DNA from: Pseudodesulfovibrio sp.
GTDB lineage: Bacteria > Desulfobacterota > Desulfovibrionia > Desulfovibrionales > Desulfovibrionaceae
Assembly (NCBI GenBank): GCA_016744135.1
Contig: JADGEX010000001.1
Span: forward strand, 1 to 64,000
Length of the DNA stretch: 64,000 nt
Direction of reading: 5' to 3'
Made by a program: the position numbers and the translations under genes. Below the pieces are notes generated by a model. That model worked only from the letters and a program-made list of their open reading frames with translations, was not told the origin of the DNA and did no database searches. Shown piece after piece: positions 17,168 through 25,487 of the stretch. The stretch's first letter is position 1, and each line of letters opens with the position of its first letter.

Positions 17168-18049
17168 ATGAGCGAGTGCAGCTCCGGCTCCTGCAGTGGA
17201 GCCAACAAGGCAAATGCCAAGTTGAAAATCCAGGATGCGATGATTGAAACCACCCTGGAGAAGATCAAGTACAAATTGTTTATCATGAGCGGTAAAGGCG
17301 GAGTGGGCAAAAGCTCAGTTTCCGTTAATGTCGCAGCAGCCTTGGCTGCTCGTGGATTTAAGGTTGGGCTTCTGGATGTTGATATTCACGGTCCGAGCGT
17401 GCCGACTCTGCTCGGTATTTCCGGGACTTTGGATATTGACCGGGGATCATTGATGATTCCCAAAGAGTACAACGAAAATCTGCATGTCATGTCCATGGAG
17501 TCGTTGCTTAAAGATCCTGATCAAGCAGTGCTGTGGCGCGGCCCCATGAAAACTTCCGCTATCCGTCAGTTTGTATCTGACGTACAGTGGGGCGAATTGG
17601 ACTTTTTGGTCGTTGACTCCCCTCCGGGGACTGGCGACGAACCTATGACCGTGCTCAAGACTGTGCCGGATGCTTTGTGTGTGGTTGTAACCACTCCGCA
17701 GGAAGTTTCGTTGTCTGATGTGCGCAAGTCGATTAATTTTCTGCAATACGCTCAGGCTAACGTGCTTGGTGTTGTGGAAAATATGAGTGGTCTTATTTGT
17801 CCGCATTGTCATGAAGCTATTGATCTGTTTAAGAAAGGCGGCGGCAAGGATTTGGCTGAGAAATACGGACTTGAGTTTCTTGGTGCTATTCCACTTGATC
17901 CGGCAACCGTTGTTGCTGGTGATCTAGGTACCCCCGTTGTACTTTTGGAAGAGGATTCTCAATCGAAAAAGGCTCTTATTGAACTGGCCGACACAATAGC
18001 CGAAGCCGCACAGAAGAGTTTTGAGGCGGCATCGACAACCCACGCCTGA
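17168..18049 (+). CDS. Mrp/NBP35-type P-loop ATPase, iron-sulfur cluster carrier
   Basis: 293 residues from the ATG at 17168 (GAGAG seven bases upstream; the ATG at 17162 is also possible). The N-terminus is Cys/Ser-rich (MSECSSGSCSGANKAN), as in NBP35-like members. The deviant Walker A is GKGGVGKSS (42-50), followed by LLDVDIHGPSVPTLLG and the family motif DSPPGTGDEP. A CPHC pair (Cys211, Cys214) lies at the dimer interface, where Mrp proteins bridge a labile [4Fe-4S] cluster. It probably inserts clusters into target enzymes in the cytoplasm. pgsA follows after 8 bp. Confidence 0.9.
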   Translation: MSECSSGSCSGANKANAKLKIQDAMIETTLEKIKYKLFIMSGKGGVGKSSVSVNVAAALAARGFKVGLLDVDIHGPSVPTLLGISGTLDIDRGSLMIPKEYNENLHVMSMESLLKDPDQAVLWRGPMKTSAIRQFVSDVQWGELDFLVVDSPPGTGDEPMTVLKTVPDALCVVVTTPQEVSLSDVRKSINFLQYAQANVLGVVENMSGLICPHCHEAIDLFKKGGGKDLAEKYGLEFLGAIPLDPATVVAGDLGTPVVLLEEDSQSKKALIELADTIAEAAQKSFEAASTTHA

Positions 18050-18057
18050 GGCGAATT

Positions 18058-18639
18058 ATGAATAAGGACATCTTTAATCTGCCCAATTGTTTGACCATGG
18101 CCCGCATTCTTGCGGCCCCAGTTGTTGTATTTCTTCTCTATCTGGAGATGTGGTACCAATTTCGCTTGGGGTCTTATTTTGCTTTCGGACTTTATTTCGT
18201 TGCCTGTATGACGGATTATTTCGATGGAAAGATAGCGCGAGAGCAGAATACCATAACCAATCTGGGCAAGTTCCTTGACCCGTTGGCCGACAAACTGCTC
18301 ATCGGGTCATTGTTGATCATGCTGGTCAAGCTCGGTGACGGGTGGGGTGTCCCTGCATGGGTGGTTATTATCATTATCTGTCGCGAATTGGCTGTGACAG
18401 GAATGCGTGCAATTGCTGCTGAAATGGGTGAGGTCGTAGCTGCAGATAAATTGGGTAAGGCCAAAACTTTGACTCAAGCTCTGGCTGTCGGTTTTCTCAT
18501 CTTCCACTATCCGCTTTTTGGATGGGACCCTCGTCCTTTGGGTCAGGGGTTGCTGTATGTTGCTTTGGCACTCACAGTGATTTCAGGCGGTAATTATCTG
18601 TACAACTTTTATAAGAAGTGGATTAACGTCGCAGAATAG
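18058..18639 (+). CDS. pgsA: CDP-diacylglycerol-glycerol-3-phosphate 3-phosphatidyltransferase
   Basis: 193 residues; makes phosphatidylglycerol phosphate, the committed step to phosphatidylglycerol and cardiolipin. The CDP-alcohol phosphotransferase motif is complete: Asp53, Asp56-Gly57, Ala60-Arg61, Gly70, Asp74 and Asp78 (DYFDGKIARE...GKFLDPLADK). Four to five membrane helices follow the usual pattern. Length is typical of the family. It is last in the pcm-DUF368-mrp-pgsA unit and is followed by a strong terminator. A cardiolipin synthase that uses its product is encoded at 46-47.5 kb. Confidence 0.95.
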   Translation: MNKDIFNLPNCLTMARILAAPVVVFLLYLEMWYQFRLGSYFAFGLYFVACMTDYFDGKIAREQNTITNLGKFLDPLADKLLIGSLLIMLVKLGDGWGVPAWVVIIIICRELAVTGMRAIAAEMGEVVAADKLGKAKTLTQALAVGFLIFHYPLFGWDPRPLGQGLLYVALALTVISGGNYLYNFYKKWINVAE

Positions 18640-18657
18640 AAGTTCTCAAGACATTGT

Positions 18658-18697
18658 AAACCGGGTAGAAAGTATGCTTTCTGCCCGGTTTTTTTCG
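18658..18697 (+). terminator. Intrinsic terminator after pgsA
   Basis: Perfect 15-bp stem AAACCGGGTAGAAAG / CTTTCTGCCCGGTTT with loop TATG, followed by T residues. The next 230 bp up to 18926 are AT-rich; I see no further feature in them. Confidence 0.95.
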
Positions 18698-18926
18698 TTG
18701 TTTTTTTGTGTTTTAAGTGAATACCGTGAAACAAGCGGTCTAGAAAAAATTGAGAGTTTTTCTTGTAGAGCCTGTCTCTCTTGCCCCTAAGTATTTATTA
18801 TTGTTAGATAAAATCTATGGTGACAGGTGGGGTGATACATGGTAAATTTAACAAATGCGTATCTGTACAATTTCTTTGAAAAAAGGTTATTAAGCCAAGA
18901 GATATAAACACTACCGCGAGATTTTT

Positions 18927-19205
18927 ATGACTGACTCCAGTTCTGTGAAACATCTTGTTCGCATAACGAACTGCCTTCAAACCATTTTGGATCTGGAGCC
19001 CCAGCTTGAGAAGTTGGAGCATGGCCATTCTCTTTTGGATGAGTTTGCCGTGCTCAAGTCTTTTCTGGAGAAAATAGACAGAGTAGAATTGAGCGAGTCA
19101 GATGTGGAGCGGATTGAAATTGCCACAGCCAATTTCCTGAGGGAACTTGAAGGACCTTTGGCGCGGAAAAAGGCTCGGAAAAAAGAGAAGCGAAGGCTTC
19201 AGTAA
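18927..19205 (+). CDS. Small helical hypothetical protein
   Basis: 92 residues, not recognised. It is predicted all-helical with heptad-like leucines (LEPQLEKLEHGHSLLDEFAVLKSFLEKI) and ends in a very basic tail (ARKKARKKEKRRLQ). No signal peptide or membrane segment. It lies 5 bp before the DivIC/FtsB-like gene and is likely cotranscribed, so a role near the division or envelope machinery is possible but unproven. Confidence 0.6.
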   Translation: MTDSSSVKHLVRITNCLQTILDLEPQLEKLEHGHSLLDEFAVLKSFLEKIDRVELSESDVERIEIATANFLRELEGPLARKKARKKEKRRLQ

Positions 19206-19210
19206 ACTGT

Positions 19211-19534
19211 ATGCGTGGTCGAATTGTACTTGTTACTTTGCTCCTGATAATCAATCTTTTTTTATTGGGGAGATTGATATGGAGCGATCAGGGGATTTTT
19301 GCGTACCTGGAGCTTAAGGGCCGCTATGATTCTTTGCAGCAGAAGCTTGATGACGTTGACGGTAAGAGCCTTGATTTGAGCCAGGAGATTCGTAAGCTCA
19401 AGTCGGACAAGGGATACCAAGAAAAAGTCGTTCGTGAGCGGATGAATTTTGTGAAAAAGGACGAACTGTTATATATTTTCCCGGATGAGAAAGGCAAACC
19501 CGGCGGAGAAGGAACAGATGAGCGAGAAAATTGA
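19211..19534 (+). CDS. FtsB/DivIC-family septum formation initiator
   Basis: 107 residues. One N-terminal membrane helix (VLVTLLLIINLFLLGRLIW region, residues 5-24) is followed by a coiled coil (YLELKGRYDSLQQKLDDVDG) and the family's C-terminal motif VVRERMNFVKKDELLYIFPDE, with the conserved RE-x-x-y-x-k-x-x-E pattern. FtsB and DivIC are bitopic division proteins that join FtsL and FtsQ at the septum. The end overlaps the start of the next gene by 17 bp, indicating translational coupling. Assignment is good at family level. Confidence 0.82.
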   Translation: MRGRIVLVTLLLIINLFLLGRLIWSDQGIFAYLELKGRYDSLQQKLDDVDGKSLDLSQEIRKLKSDKGYQEKVVRERMNFVKKDELLYIFPDEKGKPGGEGTDEREN

Positions 19535-20315
19535 GTGGTATCAAGAAGTTCTTTCGTTGGAACCCGGTTCAAGGGTGTTTTTCCCCTTGGCGAAACTTTT
19601 CGTTGAAAACGGGATGCCCGAGGATGCTGTTAAAACCCTGCGCCAAGGGTTGGACAAGCATCCTGATTATCTTGAAGCACGGATGCTTCTGGTTGAACTT
19701 CTGACTGAGTTGGAGCGTGAGGCTGAGGTCCATGACCAGTTGCAGCGAGTTATCAACCCTCTCAGGGATTATCCAGCCTTCTGGCGAGGTTGGGCACGGA
19801 GCCTGCCTGCGGAACAGCGCGATTTATCGGTGTTTCTTATGTTGGTTGCATCCAACATCTCTGGTGATACCATCAAATGGACTGATGTCGTGTTTGAAGG
19901 TATCGGTACTTTGGCCGAGAGATTGGTGGGTGCGCCATTGCCCCCGCCGTGTGATTCTCCATCTCCTGTCATGCCTGTGATTGAGAGCGGGGAAGAGTCT
20001 GCTTTTGGTGAGCCTGAGCCAGAGTTTAGGCCTGGCGCAGGGGCTTTTCGGACGAAAACCATGGCTGATCTTCTCGCATCTCAAGGAGACGTGTCCGGCG
20101 CACTTGAAATCTATCGCGAATTGTTGCAATCAACCATGTCCGACGAGCGACGTACCGAACTCAAGGAACGGATCGTGCATTTGGAGAACGGGGCGGAGAA
20201 TAATGCCGCTCCCGAGGCGGAACAGACTGACGCTTTTAGCGTCCATGCAAAGAATCGCCTGATCAGCACTCTGGAAACACTGGCCTCTCGTTTTGAAGCC
20301 AGAGTACAGGGTTAA
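19518..20315 (+). CDS. Tetratricopeptide-repeat protein
   Basis: 265 residues; the ATG at 19518 follows GGAGAAGGA and lies inside the end of the FtsB-like gene. Residues 1-85 contain TPR-like helix pairs (SRVFFPLAKLFVENGMPEDAVKTLRQGLDKHPDYLEARMLLVELL). The middle (130-185) is acidic and proline-rich, and residues 185-215 hold another TPR-like pair (KTMADLLASQGDVSGALEIYRELL). TPR proteins are scaffolds. No signal peptide is present, so it is cytoplasmic. Coupling to the FtsB-like gene suggests a role in the same complex, which is inference. Confidence 0.7.
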   Translation: MSEKIEWYQEVLSLEPGSRVFFPLAKLFVENGMPEDAVKTLRQGLDKHPDYLEARMLLVELLTELEREAEVHDQLQRVINPLRDYPAFWRGWARSLPAEQRDLSVFLMLVASNISGDTIKWTDVVFEGIGTLAERLVGAPLPPPCDSPSPVMPVIESGEESAFGEPEPEFRPGAGAFRTKTMADLLASQGDVSGALEIYRELLQSTMSDERRTELKERIVHLENGAENNAAPEAEQTDAFSVHAKNRLISTLETLASRFEARVQG

Positions 20316-20362
20316 CCGAAGCTGAACGGAACATGGTTCATGCCGCAACAGCGGCTTGAGTC

Positions 20363-20383
20363 GTCCATTCACGAAAAGTGGAC
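20363..20383 (+). promoter_or_regulatory. Leader hairpin that may mask a ribosome-binding site
   Basis: GTCCATT (20363-20369) can pair with AGTGGAC (20377-20383), one G-U pair included. The 3' arm ends two bases before the ATG at 20386 and contains the only purine-rich ribosome-site candidate. A second hairpin, GCCGC-AACA-GCGGC, lies just upstream. Translational control is possible but unproven. Confidence 0.25.
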
Positions 20384-20385
20384 AT

Positions 20386-21174
20386 ATGAAATATTTATTT
20401 TTGAGCCTGATTGCCGCACTCATGGTGCTCGGCGGATGCAGCATGTGGGATTCCACTGCGAAGTATACTAAAGATTCATGGGAAACCACCCGGGATTTTG
20501 TAGATCCGCCACCGGAAATCGACACAGATAGTTACCAGTTCTCCAATCCGAATCAGGAGAAACTGGCAAAACTCATTTCTCCAGTTGATGGTCCTTTGAC
20601 GTCGTTGATCCGTTATGTGGATAATACAGACACGTTACCGGGTATCGATTGGCTTGATTTGTTGCGGGCTCGTTTCCCGTGGGTTAACAGAGTGATTGTC
20701 ACCGACGAAGAGGGTACAATCATGTTAATGCAGCCGGAATTGCCCGTGAAGAAGATCACCAAACCGTTGGTTTTTGAAGGGGTGTGGCGCAAGATCAAAC
20801 TGTTGACTGTCGTTGATTATTCAGATCTTGGAGCTGAGTTGTACATTGGGCGTCCTTATTTCGAGGACGTGACTTTTAGAGGGCTTATTGGCGTTGGATT
20901 CGATCCCAGAAGTTTGTTACGTCTGAGTCCTGACCCCAAAGAGCTGATTATTATACATCCCGGCAAGGGCATTTGGTCCCTTGGTGCTGATGTGGATGAA
21001 GAAGCCATATTGGCTGTGGAATGGGAAGAGATTCTCAAGAATAAAGTTGAAGGGCAGATCAAGGTTGGCAACAGGTATTACACTTGGCTGACCAGATACG
21101 TGGGTGAAGATCAGTATGTGTATGCCACCCAAAGTGCCGACCCCAATGCGGAAGGTTCCTGGTGGCTATTTTAG
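20386..21174 (+). CDS. Lipoprotein of unknown function
   Basis: 262 residues from the ATG at 20386. The signal peptide [18 protein letters not shown] ends in a lipobox LGGC with the acylated cysteine at 18, so the protein is an envelope lipoprotein. The mature part has no motif I recognise. It contains a region reminiscent of a PAS/Cache-like sensor or periplasmic fold ([20 protein letters not shown] as [11 protein letters not shown], and [32 protein letters not shown]), suggesting a ligand-binding domain, though this is weak. fbp starts 29 bp later. Confidence 0.65.
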   Translation: MKYLFLSLIAALMVLGGCSMWDSTAKYTKDSWETTRDFVDPPPEIDTDSYQFSNPNQEKLAKLISPVDGPLTSLIRYVDNTDTLPGIDWLDLLRARFPWVNRVIVTDEEGTIMLMQPELPVKKITKPLVFEGVWRKIKLLTVVDYSDLGAELYIGRPYFEDVTFRGLIGVGFDPRSLLRLSPDPKELIIIHPGKGIWSLGADVDEEAILAVEWEEILKNKVEGQIKVGNRYYTWLTRYVGEDQYVYATQSADPNAEGSWWLF

Positions 21175-21203
21175 ATAGTCGTCGGGTAGAAAGGATAGAG
21201 AGA

Positions 21204-22235
21204 ATGCCACAGCAGGTTACTGTTACCGAACATATTCTCCTGCATCAGAAAATGGTGCCGGGAGCTACAGGCCAGTTTACTCGCCTGTTCAATGAACTTG
21301 TCTTGTCAGCCAAGATCATCTCAAGAGCCGTGAACAAGGCCGGATTGGTCGATGTCCTCGGCTTCACCGGGGCCGTGAATGTTCAGGGTGAAGAGGTTAA
21401 GAAGCTCGACGAGTACGCCAATAGAATCCTTATTCATCGACTGGCCCGTTCTGGCGTATTGTGTGCCATGGCCTCCGAAGAAAATGCAGATATAATTGAA
21501 GTACCGGAATCATTGCCTCGGGGTGATTATATTATCATTTTTGACCCCTTGGATGGATCGTCCAATATTGATGTTAACGTCAACATTGGCACCATCTTTT
21601 CGATTTTTAAACGGAAAAGTAGCCCTGACGCAACCCTTATGTCTGAGGATGTTTTGCAAAAGGGGAGTGAACAGGTTGCAGCCGGGTACATTTTGTATGG
21701 TTCATCGACCATGCTGGTGTTTACCTGCGGCGATGGTGTGCATGGATTTACCCTCGATCCCAGTGTTGGTGAATTCATTTTATCGCATCCGAATATTCGT
21801 ATTCCTGAGCAGGGTAAGATCTATTCAGTCAACGAGGGGTATGAACGCTATTGGGATCGTGCGACCAAAAAGGCATTGGCTTATTTCAAGTCACCCAAGA
21901 ATGCGCTTCGAAAACCGTACAGCGGTCGATACATCGGTTCTCTGGTGGCGGATTTTCATCGAAATCTACTCTACGGTGGTATCTTCATGTATCCCGCAGA
22001 TTTGCGTGATCCGAAGAAACCCACGGGCAAGCTGCGGCTCACCTGTGAATGTAATCCTATGTCTTTTCTCGTTGAACAGGCTGGCGGTATGTCCATTGAC
22101 GGTGTGAACCGTATTATGGACATTGATCCAGAACACTTGCATCAGCGTGTTCCTTTTTTCTGTGGCTCTCGCAATGACGTCCAGATTGTTCAGGATATCT
22201 TTGTTTCCGAAGCCCAGAGGAAAAAAAATAAGTAA
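21204..22235 (+). CDS. fbp: Fructose-1,6-bisphosphatase, class I
   Basis: 343 residues; the ATG at 21204 has AAGGA eight bases upstream. It hydrolyses fructose 1,6-bisphosphate to fructose 6-phosphate in gluconeogenesis. The metal- and phosphate-binding signature [20 protein letters not shown] is intact, preceded by ASEEN, the usual acidic metal ligand segment. The C-terminal substrate loop [20 protein letters not shown] matches the family. Its stop codon overlaps the tsaD start (TAATG), so the two are translationally coupled although functionally unrelated. Confidence 0.95.
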   Translation: MPQQVTVTEHILLHQKMVPGATGQFTRLFNELVLSAKIISRAVNKAGLVDVLGFTGAVNVQGEEVKKLDEYANRILIHRLARSGVLCAMASEENADIIEVPESLPRGDYIIIFDPLDGSSNIDVNVNIGTIFSIFKRKSSPDATLMSEDVLQKGSEQVAAGYILYGSSTMLVFTCGDGVHGFTLDPSVGEFILSHPNIRIPEQGKIYSVNEGYERYWDRATKKALAYFKSPKNALRKPYSGRYIGSLVADFHRNLLYGGIFMYPADLRDPKKPTGKLRLTCECNPMSFLVEQAGGMSIDGVNRIMDIDPEHLHQRVPFFCGSRNDVQIVQDIFVSEAQRKKNK

Positions 22236-23311
22236 TGTTGACCCTTGGTATTGAGACTTCCTGCGACGAAACTGCTGTTGCTCTTGTGGAGGATGGACGG
22301 TTGCTGGGTGAAAAACTTGCGACCCAGATTGACACGCATGCCTTGTTTGGCGGTGTCGTCCCTGAAATCGCTTCACGGGAACATCTGCGCGTTCTGCCGC
22401 GTCTTTTCCGTGAATTAATGGCGGAAATCGGAATCCGACCAGATGAGATCGATACCGTGGCCGTAGCTCGTGGGCCCGGATTGCTCGGCAGCCTGCTTGT
22501 TGGCGTGAGTTTTGCTAAAGCTCTTTGTCTATCTACTGGGGCATCGCTGATCGGGGTTAATCATCTTTGGGCTCATCTGTTGGCTCCTGGGTTGGATGGA
22601 GAAATAGAATTTCCGGCATTGGGCCTTCTTGTGTCCGGTGGACATACCCATACATATCGGATCAATTCGCCGGTCGAGTTCGAATTGCTCGGCAGGACAT
22701 TGGATGATGCCGCAGGTGAGGCCTTTGACAAGGTCGCAAAACTTTTTAATTTTCCGTATCCTGGCGGTCGTTTTGTTGACGATTTGGGTCGTGAGGCAGA
22801 GCCGGATACCAAGCTGTTTCCACGGCCATACATTGAAAATGATTCGCTTGATTTCAGTTTCAGTGGTTTGAAAACGGCAGTCGCTAATTACGTAGCGACC
22901 AGGCCAGAACTCGTATTTGAGAAAATGGCTGACCCTGACGCCATCGCCGCATTGACCGGCGAACGGCGTGTAGATTTGGCACGAGTGTGCGCCTCATTCA
23001 ATTGGAGTGTGGCTCAGACGCTTAAGATTAAGGTTGAGCGGGCGTTAAAACGTGTCGGACCGACAAAGAGTTTGATCGTAGCCGGTGGAGTTGCAGCCAA
23101 TTCCGTGGTCCGTGAGACCATGAAGGGGGTTGCCGAGAATCATGGTTTGCGGTTGACCTTGCCGGATCTGGGCTTATGTACCGATAATGGTGCGATGATC
23201 GCTTTTGCCGGGTGGCAGCTTGCTAGGGTAGGGTATTCGCATTCTTTGGAGTTGGAGGCCATTCCCCGAGGCCATGTTGTCCCGCAGGATTGGATTATTT
23301 TCAAAGAATGA
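22235..23311 (+). CDS. tsaD: tRNA N6-adenosine threonylcarbamoyltransferase
   Basis: 358 residues. It transfers the threonylcarbamoyl group from threonylcarbamoyl-AMP to A37 of ANN-decoding tRNAs, together with TsaB and TsaE, which are not in this window. The ASKHA fold and metal site are visible: [18 protein letters not shown] at the start, and the iron ligands His110 and His114 in NHLWAH. The phosphate-binding [11 protein letters not shown] and the C-terminal [12 protein letters not shown] motif (metal ligand Asp) are also present. Length is typical. It overlaps the fbp stop codon by 1 bp. Confidence 0.95.
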   Translation: MLTLGIETSCDETAVALVEDGRLLGEKLATQIDTHALFGGVVPEIASREHLRVLPRLFRELMAEIGIRPDEIDTVAVARGPGLLGSLLVGVSFAKALCLSTGASLIGVNHLWAHLLAPGLDGEIEFPALGLLVSGGHTHTYRINSPVEFELLGRTLDDAAGEAFDKVAKLFNFPYPGGRFVDDLGREAEPDTKLFPRPYIENDSLDFSFSGLKTAVANYVATRPELVFEKMADPDAIAALTGERRVDLARVCASFNWSVAQTLKIKVERALKRVGPTKSLIVAGGVAANSVVRETMKGVAENHGLRLTLPDLGLCTDNGAMIAFAGWQLARVGYSHSLELEAIPRGHVVPQDWIIFKE

Positions 23312-23345
23312 ACGGACAGATAGAGATATTTTTGCAGTGTCCTTC

Positions 23346-23375
23346 TTGACAGTAGTGTACATGGGGACCTATTTT
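23346..23375 (+). promoter_or_regulatory. Promoter of the trxA operon
   Basis: A perfect TTGACA (23346-23351), 18 bp, then TATTTT (23370-23375). Transcription would start at about 23382, at the first of a series of inverted repeats. Confidence 0.55.
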
Positions 23376-23380
23376 AAATA

Positions 23381-23454
23381 AATTGTGAGAACAATTGCGA
23401 TGAGCCATCGCAACCGGTATACCGGTGATAATTGTATATGACGGCCATAAGCCG
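23381..23454 (+). repeat. Four consecutive inverted repeats in the trxA leader
   Basis: In order: AATTGT-GAGA-ACAATT (23381-23396, resembling a lac-type operator); TTGCGATG-AGC-CATCGCAA (8-bp arms, outer bases shared with neighbours, 23395-23413); the perfect palindrome ACCGGTATACCGGT (23413-23426); and CGGC-CATAA-GCCG (23442-23454). A further AATTGT at 23430-23435 can pair with ACAATT at 23391-23396, giving an alternative fold. None has a T-run. They fill the space between the transcription start and the ribosome site. Confidence 0.7.
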
Positions 23455-23473
23455 AGAAAAAAAGGAGAATTCC

Positions 23474-23794
23474 ATGGCGAATCAGATTACCGACGGTAGT
23501 TTCGAACAGGATGTCTTGCAGAGTGATGTCCCTGTCCTTATTGATTTTTGGGCTCCCTGGTGTGGCCCTTGTCGTGCAATGGGTCCCGTGATTGATGAAT
23601 TGGCCGAGGAATTTGAAGGTCAGATTAAAATCGTCAAGATGAATGTGGACGAGAATTCCGCTACTCCCGGCAAATATGGCATTCGTGCTATTCCGACCTT
23701 GATTCTGTTTAAGGACGGCGAAGTTGTCGACCAGAGCACTGGTGCAGTCTCCAAGAGCAGCATCAAGGAAATGATTACCAAGAAGGCTCTGTAA
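23474..23794 (+). CDS. trxA: Thioredoxin
   Basis: 106 residues; the ATG at 23474 follows AAAGGAG. The active site is WCGPC (Cys30, Cys33) within [20 protein letters not shown], and the cis-proline motif is [11 protein letters not shown]. It is a standard cytoplasmic thioredoxin that reduces protein disulfides. trxB, its reductase, follows 3 bp after its stop, so the two form a complete NADPH-thioredoxin couple. The long palindromic leader implies dedicated regulation, plausibly by redox or oxygen stress. Confidence 0.96.
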   Translation: MANQITDGSFEQDVLQSDVPVLIDFWAPWCGPCRAMGPVIDELAEEFEGQIKIVKMNVDENSATPGKYGIRAIPTLILFKDGEVVDQSTGAVSKSSIKEMITKKAL

Positions 23795-23797
23795 TAT

Positions 23798-24718
23798 ATG
23801 AAATCTTATGACGCCGTAGTCATAGGGGGCGGCCCGGCAGGAATGACGGCTGCCCTTTATCTTTTGCGGGCTGGTGTAAAAGTTCTCATGATCGAAAAGT
23901 TGTCTCCTGGTGGACAGGTTTTGATGACTGCTGAGATTGAGAATTATCCGGGGTTCCCCAAGGGGCTTCAGGGGTGGGAGTTGGCTGACAAGTTCGCTGC
24001 TCATCTGGATGAGTATGAACTCGATCGTATCAGTGACGAAGTTCGGAGTATTACCATAGGTAATTCCGTCCACACCATTTCTGTCGGCGATGAAGAGGTT
24101 CAGACAAAAACCATCATCCTGGCTACAGGGTCACGCTATCGTAAATTGGGTGTTCCCGGTGAAGAACGATTGCTTGGTCGTGGCGTTTCCTATTGTGCCT
24201 TATGCGATGGTAATTTCTTCCGTGATCGCGATGTCGCTGTCGTAGGCGGTGGCAATTCGGCTTTGGAAGAAGCGTTGTATTTGGCTCGACTGGTGAATAA
24301 GGTTTATCTCATTCATCGTCGTGAAGATTTCCGTGGTTTGCAGTGCTATCAGGACAAGTGCTTTACGCATGAGAAGATTGAGATCATTCGCAATACCGTG
24401 ATCGATGAAATTCAAGGTGCGGATGACCTTGAAACATTGGCTTTAAGGAACGTTTCCACAGACGAGACTTCTCAACTCAAGCTCGACGGTACGTTTATTT
24501 TCATCGGTTTTGAACCCATCATGGATTATGTTCCCGATGATGTCGAGAAAGAGTCCAATGGCGTTGTCACGGACGTTGAGATGCGGACCAATGTTCCTGG
24601 CGTTTTTGCCGCCGGAGATATTCGCGCCAAGATGTGCCGTCAGGTTGCTTCCGCTGTTGGCGATGGAGCCACCGCAGCTACCGCAGCATTTACTTATCTT
24701 GAGCAGTTGGGCGATTAG
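23798..24718 (+). CDS. trxB: Thioredoxin reductase
   Basis: 306 residues, the low-molecular-weight bacterial type. FAD-binding GGGPAG (10-15), NADPH-binding GGGNSALEEA (150-159), and the HRREDFRG segment for the NADPH phosphate are present. The redox-active pair is Cys133 and Cys136 in SYCALCDG; most homologues have CATC or CAVC, so Ala-Leu between the cysteines is a mild variation that may shift the redox potential. The C-terminal GVFAAGDIRAKMCRQVASAVGDG is typical. Cotranscribed with trxA. Confidence 0.95.
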   Translation: MKSYDAVVIGGGPAGMTAALYLLRAGVKVLMIEKLSPGGQVLMTAEIENYPGFPKGLQGWELADKFAAHLDEYELDRISDEVRSITIGNSVHTISVGDEEVQTKTIILATGSRYRKLGVPGEERLLGRGVSYCALCDGNFFRDRDVAVVGGGNSALEEALYLARLVNKVYLIHRREDFRGLQCYQDKCFTHEKIEIIRNTVIDEIQGADDLETLALRNVSTDETSQLKLDGTFIFIGFEPIMDYVPDDVEKESNGVVTDVEMRTNVPGVFAAGDIRAKMCRQVASAVGDGATAATAAFTYLEQLGD

Positions 24719-24726
24719 GAGTCCGT

Positions 24727-25455
24727 ATGCGTCGTTTATTGGTTCCTGTCGTTCTCGTCGTTCTCATGTCCCTGACAGGGTGTGTGTGGATCGACAGTTA
24801 TTTCCTTCCTCCTCCCGAGGATACTGCCCAAGAATTGTATGAAGCGGGTGTGGAAGCCTTGAAAGAGAAAGATTATGGCGATGCTCAGGATTACTTCTCC
24901 AAGCTCAAGGACAGATTCCCTTTTAGTCCTTTTGCTTTGAAGGGTGAATTGGCTTTGGGCGATGCCTACTATCTTGATGAAGAGTATCTCTTGGCTTTGG
25001 AGTCATATAAGGAATTCGAAGCGTTGCATCCAAGCAATGATAATATTCCCTATGTTTTGTACCAGATTGCCAATGCCAACATCAGTATGTTTAAATCCAT
25101 TGATCGCCGTCAGGAGAATATCAAGGAATCATTGGAATATCTGTATCGGTTGGCAGAGACGTATCCCAAGTCTCAATACGCGGAGCAAGCCAAACACTTG
25201 ATCGTCAAGAGTCGCAGGATTCTGGCGGAGCATGAAGTTTATATGGCCGATTTCTTTTGGCGGACGGAACAATATGGTCCGGCTTGGCATCGTTATCAAT
25301 ATGTGGTGGAGAATTTCTCTGATATCGCAGACTTGCGAGACTATGCCATTAAGCGCGCCGAGTACTCGTATTTTGAGTATCAAAAGACTCTGTCCGAGGA
25401 GGAACGCCAACGCATTCAGGGAAGCTGGCTGCGGTGGATCAAGAAGTGGCTGTAA
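24727..25455 (+). CDS. bamD: Outer membrane assembly lipoprotein BamD
   Basis: 242 residues. The signal peptide MRRLLVPVVLVVLMSLTGC has the lipobox LTGC with the acylated Cys19. The mature part is a chain of TPR units typical of BamD: AQELYEAGVEALKEKDYGDA, then FSKLKDRFPFSPFALKGELALGDAYYLDEEYLLAL, and LYRLAETYPKSQYAEQAK. BamD is the essential partner of BamA in beta-barrel insertion into the outer membrane, which places the organism among diderm bacteria. It lies 8 bp after trxB and is probably cotranscribed with it. Confidence 0.92.
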   Translation: MRRLLVPVVLVVLMSLTGCVWIDSYFLPPPEDTAQELYEAGVEALKEKDYGDAQDYFSKLKDRFPFSPFALKGELALGDAYYLDEEYLLALESYKEFEALHPSNDNIPYVLYQIANANISMFKSIDRRQENIKESLEYLYRLAETYPKSQYAEQAKHLIVKSRRILAEHEVYMADFFWRTEQYGPAWHRYQYVVENFSDIADLRDYAIKRAEYSYFEYQKTLSEEERQRIQGSWLRWIKKWL

Positions 25456-25487
25456 TTCCTAAAGACGGTCGAGGGAGGCTTTTCCCT

